A stretch of DNA of 64,000 nt from Erythrobacter sp. AP23. Lineage in GTDB: Bacteria; Pseudomonadota; Alphaproteobacteria; Sphingomonadales; Sphingomonadaceae. The stretch is from NCBI RefSeq assembly GCF_001542855.1, contig NZ_LNBY01000012.1, positions 1-64,000 of the forward strand. Reading direction: 5' to 3'. The notes beneath the pieces were generated by a model. It searched no databases, was not told the DNA's origin, and worked only from the letters and a program-made list of their open reading frames with translations. Shown here one piece after another: positions 1-6,952 of this stretch. A program made the position numbers and the translations under genes. Position 1 is the first letter of the stretch; the number at the start of each line of letters is the position of its first letter.

Positions 1-11
1 ATCGGGGGAGG

Positions 12-1160
12 TCAGTAACGACCCCACACGAAGCGGCTCGAGAGCGCGTAGTTCCATACCGAGCCGATGCCGATGCCGACCAGCGCGGCGAAGACTTCGT
101 GCAGGCCGCGATCATGCAGTGTGGTGGCCACGGCGACATTGGCGAAAGCGCCGATCGAGCAGGCGGCGATGAAGCTGACCCAACCCCAGAACACCTTGTT
201 CGCCTCTTTCAGGCGCCGGTCGCGATAGGTGAGGAAGTTGTTGAGCCAGAAATTGAAAGTCATCGCCCCGAAGGTCGCGACCGCCTGGCTCCAGCTGAAA
301 TTCGTGCCCGCGACCAACAGGAAAACGTAGAGAATGGCCATGTGGACGAGGATGCCGAGCGCGCCGACCGTGCCGAACAGGGCAAACCGCGTCGGGATGA
401 TCCGCCCGAAGCTCTTGTCGTAGAGGCCGGCGAGGAAATCGAGCGCGATCGCGCGGTCGAGCTTCGATTCGCCGGAGCGGCGGGCGGAGAAGTTCATCGG
501 AAAATCCTTCACCTTGAGCGGTGTGTCGGAAGTGGCCAGCAGGTCGAGCAGTATCTTGAAGCCGATTCCGGAAAGATTCGGCACCAATCTGCGCGCGGTC
601 GCGGTCGGCAGCAGGAAGAATCCGCTCATCGGGTCGCTCAATTCGACCCCGGTCAGCTTGCGGGCGAGGAAATTCGCGACGCTCGACAGCTTCTCGCGGT
701 CGGGGCGACCCCATTCCTCCATGCTCGCGCCCTCGGCAAAGCGGCTCGCCACGGCGACCTCGGCTTCGCCCGATTTGACGCTTGCGAGCATGTCGACGAG
801 CAGCTTGGGATCGTGCTGGTGGTCGGCGTCCATCACCGCCACATAGGGCGCGGCAGTGGCGCAAAAGCCCTCGATCGCGGCGCTCGACAATCCGCGGCGG
901 CCGATCCGCTGGATCACGCGCACGCGCGGGTCGGACAGTGCCAGGCGGCGCGCTTCGTCGCTGGTCCCGTCGGACGAATCGTCGTCGACGATCAGCACTT
1001 CCCAGCCGCTCTTGCCCAGCGCGCCCTCGATCCGCTCGACCAGCGGGGCGAGATTGTCGCGCTCGTTGAGCGTCGGCAGGATGATGGCGAGGTCCAGCGG
1101 ACGGGCGCTGGCAGCGTCGGCGGTGGCCAGGTCAGGCTGCGTCTGCGGAGTCATATCCAT
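12..1160 (-). CDS. Polyprenol-phosphate glycosyltransferase: GT2 domain fused to a GtrA-like membrane domain
   Basis: The 382-residue protein has two parts. Residues about 24-235 are a family 2 glycosyltransferase of the dolichol-phosphate mannose synthase type, with the opening LAIILPTLNERDNL, an acidic VDDDSSDGT segment and the VMDADHQHDP metal-binding motif. Residues about 258-380 are hydrophobic and match the GtrA fold with four membrane helices. Such fusions load a sugar onto polyprenyl phosphate at the inner membrane and may help flip the product. The sugar and final glycan cannot be told from sequence. It starts 26 bp after the leuB stop codon and is probably the last gene of a leftward operon that includes ubiK, recO and leuB. 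An in-frame ATG two codons downstream is an alternative start. Confidence 0.85.
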   Translation of the reverse strand: MDMTPQTQPDLATADAASARPLDLAIILPTLNERDNLAPLVERIEGALGKSGWEVLIVDDDSSDGTSDEARRLALSDPRVRVIQRIGRRGLSSAAIEGFCATAAPYVAVMDADHQHDPKLLVDMLASVKSGEAEVAVASRFAEGASMEEWGRPDREKLSSVANFLARKLTGVELSDPMSGFFLLPTATARRLVPNLSGIGFKILLDLLATSDTPLKVKDFPMNFSARRSGESKLDRAIALDFLAGLYDKSFGRIIPTRFALFGTVGALGILVHMAILYVFLLVAGTNFSWSQAVATFGAMTFNFWLNNFLTYRDRRLKEANKVFWGWVSFIAACSIGAFANVAVATTLHDRGLHEVFAALVGIGIGSVWNYALSSRFVWGRY

Positions 1161-1186
1161 TGCATGACCCGGTTATGCGCCATTCC

Positions 1187-2254
1187 TCAAGATATGGTTA
1201 CAATCTTCCTAACAATCGCGTCGCCGATCTCGGCGGTGGAGGCACTCCCGCCGAGGTCCGCGCCGAACACGCCATCGGCGAGGATAGCCTCGACCGCGCG
1301 CTCGATCCGCACGGCATCCTCCTCGCGGCCGAGCGAGTGGCGCAGCAGCATGGCGAGGCTGAGAACGGCGGCCACCGGATTGGCCTTGCCCTGCCCCGCA
1401 ATGTCGGGGGCACTGCCGTGGATCGGCTCGTAGAGACCGAAGGTGCCGTGCTCGGTCTGCCGCTCTCCGAGGCTGGCGCTGGCGAGCAGACCGATCGACC
1501 CGACACAGGCGCTGGCTTGGTCGGACAGGATATCGCCGAACAGATTGCCGGTGACGATGGTGTCGAACTGGCCCGGCGATTTGACCAGCTGCATCGCGGC
1601 ATTGTCGACATACATGTGGTCGAGTTCGACCTCGGGATAGTCCTGCGCCACCTCGATCACCGTCGCGCGCCAGATGCGGCTGGTTTCGAGGACATTGGCC
1701 TTGTCTACGCTGGTGAGGCGTTTGTCGCGGCCCATCGCGGCGCGGAAGGCGGTGTGTGCGATGCGGCGCACTTCGGCCTCGTTATAGGACATGGCGTCCC
1801 AGCCCTCGCGCCCGCCGTCGCTGTCGCGCTCGCCCTTGTCGCCGAAATAGACGTCGCCGTTGAGTTCGCGCACGACCAGCAGGTCGATGCTGCGCGCGAC
1901 ATCGGGCTTCAATGACGAGAGGTGCTCGAGCCCCGGAAAGCCCGCCGCCGGGCGCAGATTGGCGAACAGGCCCAGCTCGCTGCGCAGGCCGAGGATCGCC
2001 TGTTCGGGCCGCAGGTCGCGCGGCAAATCGTCGCAGGAAAAATCGCCCACCGCGCCGAACAGCACCGCATCGGCGGCGCGCGCCATTTCCAGCGTCTCTA
2101 GGGGAAGCGGGTGGCCGTGGCGGCGGTAGGCGGCGGCGCCGACGTCGCCCTCGAACAGCGTCAGGCCGGGTAGCGAAAGCGTTTCGAGGACGCGCAGGGC
2201 CTGCGCCGTAACCTCGGGGCCGATCCCGTCGCCTGCGAAAACTGCAATCTTCAA
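1187..2254 (-). CDS. leuB: 3-isopropylmalate dehydrogenase
   Basis: This enzyme oxidises and decarboxylates 3-isopropylmalate with NAD in leucine biosynthesis. The protein opens with KIAVFAGDGIGPEV and carries the decarboxylating-dehydrogenase signature near NLFGDILSDQASACVGSIG, plus the C-terminal GLYEPIHGSAPDIAGQG block. The TTG at 2254 is chosen as start because GGAG lies about 8 bases before it and the family motif follows at once. An upstream reading extends into a repeat and has no family resemblance. This gives 355 residues, normal for LeuB. It lies between a repeat doublet and the glycosyltransferase gene; leuC and leuD are not in the window. Confidence 0.93.
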   Translation of the reverse strand: MKIAVFAGDGIGPEVTAQALRVLETLSLPGLTLFEGDVGAAAYRRHGHPLPLETLEMARAADAVLFGAVGDFSCDDLPRDLRPEQAILGLRSELGLFANLRPAAGFPGLEHLSSLKPDVARSIDLLVVRELNGDVYFGDKGERDSDGGREGWDAMSYNEAEVRRIAHTAFRAAMGRDKRLTSVDKANVLETSRIWRATVIEVAQDYPEVELDHMYVDNAAMQLVKSPGQFDTIVTGNLFGDILSDQASACVGSIGLLASASLGERQTEHGTFGLYEPIHGSAPDIAGQGKANPVAAVLSLAMLLRHSLGREEDAVRIERAVEAILADGVFGADLGGSASTAEIGDAIVRKIVTIS

Positions 2255-2273
2255 GCCAGGTTCTCCGCCTCTG

Positions 2274-2357
2274 TCGCTCCTGCACAGGCAGGAGCCCATC
2301 TGCCCCCTCGGAGCGTTCAACTGCCGCTATCTAGGCTCCTGCCTGCGCAGGGGCGAC
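2274..2357. repeat. Gene-less inverted doublet of REP-like palindromes
   Basis: Two hairpins face each other. The left is CTCCTGC (2277-2283), loop ACAG, GCAGGAG (2288-2294). The right is CTCCTGC (2336-2342), a 4-base loop, GCAGGGG (2347-2353). The outer edges read TGTCGC and GCGACG, so the two copies are inverted, each with a GTCG foot outward. The inner tail of the right copy (AGATA, read on the other strand) resembles the AGATAA tail of the repeats around the GIY-YIG gene at 3046. The doublet fills the recO-leuB spacer, 19 bp from each gene, and holds no coding sequence. Confidence 0.8.
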
Positions 2358-2376
2358 GAACCTTATTTGAAGGCCG

Positions 2377-2973
2377 CTAAACCATCCGTGCCAGCCGCTG
2401 CCTGAGCAGGTGCCGTGCAGCTAGGACGTCGGCGCGGGTGTCGGCAAGCAGGTAGCGTGCGATAAGCGGCTCCTGGCGGTCGAGAATTTCCAAGGCCTGT
2501 CCAAGACCCGCTATGTCGGGACGCTCTCCGCCATAGCCGAGCTCGCGCAGGAGCAGCGCCTCGTAGATCGCCAGCGCCTCGACCCATTGCCGCGCAGTCT
2601 CGGCCGAGCAGATGGCGTCGAGCAGCCCGCCGAGCGCCGCGTAGAGCGTGGGATAGGCATTGCGTTCGGGCAATGCGGCGGCCGTGAGCGCGGTCACCCA
2701 AGCGATGGCGGCGGACGGTAGCGGTTCGGACAGCCACGGCCCGCGGCTCTGCACCAGCTCCAGCCGCGCGAAGGGAAGCTGGCTATCGGACTTGGCGCGG
2801 ATTTCGGCCTGGACGATGTTGCCGGGGATAACCACCGGCCGCAGCTGCCGCCCGCGGCCGCCCGCGACATAGGCCGCGACGACCCCGCTCTCCTCGGTCA
2901 GCAGCCGCGCAATCACCGCCGTCTCCCCATGCGGGCGCGTGGCGAGAAGAATGGCGGGTGCGGTGAGGTGCAT
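2377..2973 (-). CDS. recO: DNA repair protein RecO
   Basis: RecO helps load RecA through the RecFOR pathway and anneals SSB-coated DNA. The N-terminal 80 residues form the OB-fold, beginning MHLTAPAILLATRPHGETA and continuing with a glycine-rich strand GGRGRQLRPV. The helical C-terminal region follows. At 198 residues it is shorter than typical RecO (about 230-250) and lacks the usual cysteine zinc cluster, so the C-terminal domain is reduced. It is co-oriented with ubiK upstream and leuB downstream, and is separated from each by repeat elements. Confidence 0.85.
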   Translation of the reverse strand: MHLTAPAILLATRPHGETAVIARLLTEESGVVAAYVAGGRGRQLRPVVIPGNIVQAEIRAKSDSQLPFARLELVQSRGPWLSEPLPSAAIAWVTALTAAALPERNAYPTLYAALGGLLDAICSAETARQWVEALAIYEALLLRELGYGGERPDIAGLGQALEILDRQEPLIARYLLADTRADVLAARHLLRQRLARMV

Positions 2974-2994
2974 GGTCTGTCCTCTAATCCCATC

Positions 2995-3026
2995 CGTCGC
3001 CCCTGCGCAGGCAGGGGCCCAGATAA
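2995..3026 (+). repeat. Left terminal inverted repeat of GIY-YIG cassette 1
   Basis: The palindrome GCCCCTGC (2999-3006), GCAG loop, GCAGGGGC (3011-3018) is preceded by the CGTC foot and followed by the inner tail CCAGATAA. It is the inverted partner of 3357-3388. Confidence 0.85.
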
Positions 3027-3045
3027 GCTCTGCAGGATGGCGCCT

Positions 3046-3333
3046 TCACAAGATCGTATCGAACAAATCGTTCCAGTCGGGATTGTCCCGCCGAATCAGT
3101 TTGAGCTTCCATTGCCGCTTCCAGCGCTTCATCGCCTTTTCGCGGGTGATGGCCTCGTGAATGTCATCGTATTGCTCCACGTAAACCAAGCGTGTCAGTC
3201 CATGCTTGCGGCAGAACTGCGATCCGTGCCCCTCGCGATGGGCCTGCACGCGCGCAGCAATGTCGCTCGTCACGCCGATGTAGAGCGTGCCGTGGGGCGC
3301 GTTGGTCATGATGTAGACCCAGCCGCCCGCCAT
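3046..3333 (-). CDS. Small GIY-YIG nuclease family protein (copy 1)
   Basis: The 95-residue protein is a single GIY-YIG domain of the UPF0213/COG2827 type. Visible motifs are VYIMTN (GIY position), LYIGVT (YIG position), the HREGHGS segment after a conserved arginine, and the helix AITREKAMKRW with the expected catalytic glutamate. The nuclease residues therefore look intact. It is about 60 percent identical by eye to the protein at 56478-56777. No other domain is present. It is co-oriented with ubiK and recO and enclosed by inverted palindromic repeats. Its role is unknown; cutting or copying of the flanking repeats is a hypothesis based only on context. Confidence 0.88.
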   Translation of the reverse strand: MAGGWVYIMTNAPHGTLYIGVTSDIAARVQAHREGHGSQFCRKHGLTRLVYVEQYDDIHEAITREKAMKRWKRQWKLKLIRRDNPDWNDLFDTIL

Positions 3334-3356
3334 TCAGCGAGCCGCTTGTAGGGACG

Positions 3357-3388
3357 TTATCTGGGCCCCTGCATGCGCAGGGGTGACG
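3357..3388 (-). repeat. Right terminal inverted repeat of GIY-YIG cassette 1
   Basis: Read on the minus strand it has the CGTC foot, the palindrome CCCCTGC GCAT GCAGGGG and the tail CCCAGATAA. It differs from the left repeat at two positions. Its outer end is one base from the ubiK stop codon. Confidence 0.85.
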
Positions 3389-3389
3389 A

Positions 3390-3635
3390 TCATTTGGTTT
3401 TCGCTTCCAACGCCTCGACGCGGGCCTTGAGGTCCTCGGCTTCTTCGCGTGCCTTGCTCGCCATGGTTTTCACCGCGTCGAATTCCTCGCGGCTAACGAA
3501 GTCCATCCCGGCGAAGCTCTCCTTCGCGCGTTCACGCGCCGCATCGCGCGCCTCGCGGCCCATGCCGGCCAGCGTACCGGCCGCCGAATTGGCGAGTTTG
3601 ACGAAATCGGCGATCAAGGGATTCTGGCTCTGCAT
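3390..3635 (-). CDS. ubiK: UbiK-like accessory factor for ubiquinone biosynthesis
   Basis: The 81-residue protein matches the UbiK/YqiC (BMFP) family, small soluble proteins that bind UbiJ and support ubiquinone biosynthesis. The N-terminal half (LIADFVKLANSAAGTLAGMG) is an amphipathic helix. The C-terminal half, from about residue 48, is a charged coiled coil (VSREEFDAVKTMASKAREEA) ending in EALEAKTK. Length and layout are typical. It begins 31 bp after tspO on the same strand, and a GIY-YIG cassette starts one base after its stop codon. Confidence 0.8.
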   Translation of the reverse strand: MQSQNPLIADFVKLANSAAGTLAGMGREARDAARERAKESFAGMDFVSREEFDAVKTMASKAREEAEDLKARVEALEAKTK

Positions 3636-3666
3636 GGCGGTTATCTAGGCGCGGTGTGCCCGCGTA

Positions 3667-4221
3667 TCAATTCCCTATCCTTACCCGCTCCACCGCGCCT
3701 TCGGTGTTCCCGCCATCGGCATCGGGATTGAGCTGCAGGAACTGGTAGTTCAGCGCGGTCGCGAACAGGACCCAGGCGAGATAGGGCAGCAGCAGCACCC
3801 CGGCCAGTTTGCGCACGCGCCAGAACAGCGCGATTACCGCGAGCAGCGTCAGCGCGACGAGTACCAAGACGATCAATCCGCCGGTGATCTGCTGCGAACC
3901 GAAGAACACCCAGGTCCACGACAGGTTGAACGCGAAATGCACCACGAATACCCACAGCGCCGCCGTGCGCCCACGCGCGCCCCAGGCCGAAGCGACCAGC
4001 GCCAGCGCCAGCCCGATCATCACGTAGAGCACGCTCCAGACGATGCCGAACCACTTGGGCTCGGGATAGATCGACGGTTTCTCGAGCGCCTGGAACCACG
4101 CCGTGTCGGGCCCGCCCATCTGGCCGCCGAGAAACCCGAGCAACACCACCAGCGGGACGGTGAAAAGCGCCCAGCGAATGAAACTTGCGCGCAGCTGCCC
4201 GCGCGACGCCAGCATGTTCAT
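3667..4221 (-). CDS. tspO: TspO/MBR family membrane protein
   Basis: The protein is a five-helix tryptophan-rich sensory protein (184 residues). Diagnostic blocks are the WFQALEKPSIYPEPKWFGIVW segment after helix I, the FNLSWTWVFFGSQQ motif in helix III, and LPYLAWVLFATALNYQFLQLN near the end. Bacterial TspO binds tetrapyrroles and affects porphyrin-linked gene control or stress responses; the partner here is unknown. hemA is also in the window but about 20 kb away. A second ATG lies two codons into the gene. Confidence 0.9.
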   Translation of the reverse strand: MNMLASRGQLRASFIRWALFTVPLVVLLGFLGGQMGGPDTAWFQALEKPSIYPEPKWFGIVWSVLYVMIGLALALVASAWGARGRTAALWVFVVHFAFNLSWTWVFFGSQQITGGLIVLVLVALTLLAVIALFWRVRKLAGVLLLPYLAWVLFATALNYQFLQLNPDADGGNTEGAVERVRIGN

Positions 4222-4318
4222 GCGAATATCCCGTCAGCGATTCGTTTCATGCGCCTTGTGACGAGGCACCGCGCGCGAGGCAATGCGGCAGACCGATTCG
4301 TCCCAAGCGCGCGACGGA

Positions 4319-5338
4319 TCAGACCTTGACGATACCCTTGCGCACGAGGCTGCGAACCGTGTCTTCGAGCGTCTGTTCCGCCGGGATGAAGGTGAAGCCC
4401 AGCACCTCTTCGGTATGCTTGCCCGACACGTCGCGGACATTGCCCAGTTCGCTCCTGATCTGCTTCATCTCGTCCATGAAGGGCGCGAGCAGTTTCACCA
4501 GCCAGTCGGGCATCGGCTTCTTCGGCACCTTGCGCGCATGTTCGGGCGCGCGCGACCGCACGGTTTCGGCCATTTCGCGGATCCACATGAATTTCTGCGA
4601 GGTCGGGAAGCGTTCGCCGCGCACCTTCTCGGCCGGCGCCTCGATCGCGCGGACATGCGCTTCGGCCACGTCGCGCACGTCGGTGACGCAAATGCCCATG
4701 TCGGGGATCAGCGGGATCGAGCCGTCGATGATCTTCTTCACCATCTCGACGCTGGTCGACATGTCGTCGTCATAGACCGGCCCGAACACCGCGACCGGAT
4801 TGATCGAGCAGAAGGTCATGGTCGGCGCATGCGTCGCCACCCAGTCGCGCGCGGCGCGCTCGGCCACCGTCTTGCTTTCGATATAGGGCGGGACGCCGGC
4901 CGCGAGATTGGTCCAGTCGAGATGGGTGAAATGATCCTTGTCCGGCTGGCCATAAGCGATCGCTGCGGCGCTGCTGGTCTGGACGAAGCGCTCGATCCCC
5001 GCCTCATGCGCGAATTTCAGCGCCCGCAGCGTGCCTTCGCGCGCGGGGATTACCAGTTCGTCCTTGTCCTTGGGTGTGGCCATGGGAAAGGGCGAGGCGA
5101 CATGGGCCACCGCATCGCAGCCCGCATTGGCCTCTGCCCAGCCCTCGTCACTCATCAGATCGGCCTGGAACACTATGAGTCGTTCGCCCGCTTCGGGCCA
5201 GCGGGCGCGCAGTTTCGGCTCGCTCTTCGCCTTGTTCCGGACGGTAGTGTGGACGGTATAGCCCCCGGCGAGCAGCTGGTCGATCACTTCGCCGCCGATG
5301 TAGCCCGTGCCGCCGGTTACCAGTATCGATTTCACCAT
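4319..5338 (-). CDS. NAD(P)-dependent epimerase/reductase (extended SDR, dihydroflavonol-reductase-like)
   Basis: A 339-residue extended short-chain dehydrogenase. The Rossmann motif ILVTGGTGYIGG is at residues 5-16, DAVAHVASPF follows about 70 residues later, and the active-site YIESKTVAE gives the Tyr-x-x-x-Lys pair. Overall it resembles dihydroflavonol-4-reductase or aldehyde reductases acting on carbonyl substrates. The true substrate is not evident. The ATG at 5338 is preferred because GGGGGAG lies about 7 bases upstream and the cofactor motif follows directly. It is divergent from the oxidoreductase at 5410 across a 71-bp spacer. Confidence 0.85.
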   Translation of the reverse strand: MVKSILVTGGTGYIGGEVIDQLLAGGYTVHTTVRNKAKSEPKLRARWPEAGERLIVFQADLMSDEGWAEANAGCDAVAHVASPFPMATPKDKDELVIPAREGTLRALKFAHEAGIERFVQTSSAAAIAYGQPDKDHFTHLDWTNLAAGVPPYIESKTVAERAARDWVATHAPTMTFCSINPVAVFGPVYDDDMSTSVEMVKKIIDGSIPLIPDMGICVTDVRDVAEAHVRAIEAPAEKVRGERFPTSQKFMWIREMAETVRSRAPEHARKVPKKPMPDWLVKLLAPFMDEMKQIRSELGNVRDVSGKHTEEVLGFTFIPAEQTLEDTVRSLVRKGIVKV

Positions 5339-5409
5339 CTGCCTGCTCCCCCGATTGTCTGTTAGGCGGGAGACTACGCCGATTGGTTGCAACGGGCAAC
5401 GGAGTCGCA

Positions 5410-6525
5410 ATGAAGCAGGTCGATTTCCTTGTGGTGGGAGCGGGCATCGCCGGTCTGTCGGCCGCCGCGCGGCTGGCCCGGCATGGCGAGACGGTGGTGT
5501 GCGAGGCGGAGGACGCGCCGGGCGTGCATGCCTCGGGACGCAGCGCTGCGTTTGGGCATTTCGACATGGATGCCCCGCTGGTCCGCGCGCTGACCGCGGC
5601 GAGCCTGCCGCTATTTCAGGAGCCGGGCGCGCGGCCCCATCCCGCGCTGTTCATCGCGCTCGAGGGACAGAAACCGGCGCTCGACCGGCTGGAGGCGAAT
5701 TACCGCGCATGGGCGCCGCAGGTCCGGCGGCTGTCGGTGGCGGAGGCGCGCGAGCTGGTGCCGGTGCTGCGTGCGGGCAAAGGCGGGATCGTCGGTGCGC
5801 TGCTCGATCCGCAGGGCCGCAAGCTCGATGCGCATGCGCTGCTCGAAGGGCATCGCAAGGCCCTGCTCGCGGCGGAGGGCACGATTGCGGCAAAGGCGCC
5901 GGTGACGGCAATGCGCCGCGAGCCTGCCGGCTGGATCGTCGACACTCCGGGCGAAAGCTATGCCGCGCCCGTTTTGGTCAATGCCGCCGGGGCCTGGGTG
6001 GACGCTGTGGCAAGGCTCGCGGGGGTCTCCCCCATCGGCATTCGCCCGCTGCGCCGCACGGTGATCACCTTCGACGTTCCGGTCGACGTTGCCGCCTGGC
6101 CCTTCACCAAGACAGTGGGGCCCGGCTTCTATATCGAGCCGGAGGGCAGCGGCCGGCTGCTGGCCTGCCCGATGGACGAGGACGCGAGCGAGCCCTGCGA
6201 TGCGCAGCCCGAGGAAGAAGGCGTCGCGCTCGCCGCATGGCGCGTGGAGCAGGCGACCTCGCTGACGATCCCGCGCTTGGCCGGAAAGTGGGCCGGCCTG
6301 CGAAGCTTCACCCCGGATCGCCTGCCGGTGGCGGGTTTCGACCCGTCTGCGCCCGGCTTCTTCTGGCTCGCCGGACAGGGCGGCTTCGGCCTCCAGACCT
6401 CGCCCGCCATGGCGCTCGCGGCAGAGGCGCTGGCGACGGGCGGCGACTGGCCGGAGGAATTGCGTGCGGTGGGGGTCGATGCGGCGATGCTGGCGGTGGA
6501 GCGGCTCGGGAGTGCCGCGGGATGA
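5410..6525 (+). CDS. FAD-dependent glycine/D-amino-acid oxidase family protein
   Basis: The 371-residue protein is a DAO-type flavoprotein. The dinucleotide-binding motif is VVGAGIAGLSAAARLA near the N-terminus, followed by SGRSAAFGHF, an internal LVNAAGAWVD, and the C-terminal GQGGFGLQTSPAMA that closes the FAD site. Family members oxidise amines or amino acids and feed electrons to oxygen or quinone. The ATG at 5410 is used because the GxGxxG motif follows within 12 residues. It is divergent from the SDR gene and may share its promoter region. The substrate is not known. Confidence 0.85.
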   Translation: MKQVDFLVVGAGIAGLSAAARLARHGETVVCEAEDAPGVHASGRSAAFGHFDMDAPLVRALTAASLPLFQEPGARPHPALFIALEGQKPALDRLEANYRAWAPQVRRLSVAEARELVPVLRAGKGGIVGALLDPQGRKLDAHALLEGHRKALLAAEGTIAAKAPVTAMRREPAGWIVDTPGESYAAPVLVNAAGAWVDAVARLAGVSPIGIRPLRRTVITFDVPVDVAAWPFTKTVGPGFYIEPEGSGRLLACPMDEDASEPCDAQPEEEGVALAAWRVEQATSLTIPRLAGKWAGLRSFTPDRLPVAGFDPSAPGFFWLAGQGGFGLQTSPAMALAAEALATGGDWPEELRAVGVDAAMLAVERLGSAAG

Positions 6526-6596
6526 CTGCTATCGGGCGCCTCGAAGGGTGCCGCCCACGTCATCTACTGGGTGGAAAGCAGATGAGGCGAATTTCT

Positions 6597-6872
6597 CTAA
6601 AGATCGCGTGTTTCGAACCAATCCCTTACAAAGAAGATAGCGCCATAAGCCACGAGCGCCCCGATTGTAGGGATTGGAGGAACAAACAGGTAGTCCAAGC
6701 CGCTCGTCGACCGGAGCAGCTCAGGATGTTGATTTTGCCACCAACTCACAAATAGGACTGCTGAGATCGGCACGACGATCAGCGAGGCACATCCGACACG
6801 CCGCGTCCCAAAAATGAGCGCGAGTGCTGCCCCTCCCAGGGCGCCAGCGCCGATCAAGACAAGGAAGCTCAT
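6597..6872 (-). CDS. Small membrane protein of unknown function
   Basis: The 91-residue protein has three hydrophobic stretches, about residues 2-20, 26-44 and 63-83, with a WWQNQHPELLR loop between the second and third. It ends in a charged FVRDWFETRDL tail. No family is recognised. Its base composition is visibly less GC-rich than its neighbours, and no strong ribosome-binding site precedes the ATG. It may be a recently gained or weakly expressed gene. Confidence 0.5.
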   Translation of the reverse strand: MSFLVLIGAGALGGAALALIFGTRRVGCASLIVVPISAVLFVSWWQNQHPELLRSTSGLDYLFVPPIPTIGALVAYGAIFFVRDWFETRDL

Positions 6873-6952
6873 AGCGTTAGGATAGCGACTGAAGCACCGT
6901 CCGCAATCGAGTCGCTAACGGTCAGCCGGCCTCCAGCATCGCGGACCCGCGC

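Larger units (their letters stand above)
2995..3388 (-). mobile_element. 394-bp REP-bounded GIY-YIG cassette (copy 1)
   Basis: A single GIY-YIG gene (3046-3333) is enclosed by 32-bp terminal inverted repeats at 2995-3026 and 3357-3388 that match at 30 of 32 positions. Each end is itself a palindrome (CCCCTGC, 4-base loop, GCAGGGG) with CGTC on the outside and CCCAGATAA on the inside. The right end stops one base short of the ubiK stop codon and the left end is 21 bp before the recO start. The cassette therefore exactly fills an operon spacer. That it moves is an inference from structure; no target duplication is evident. Confidence 0.7.

Noticed and set aside
2262..3392. CRISPR array suspected from several similar short palindromes
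   Set aside because: The units are inverted pairs separated by genes or variable DNA, with no regular spacing or spacers and no cas genes.
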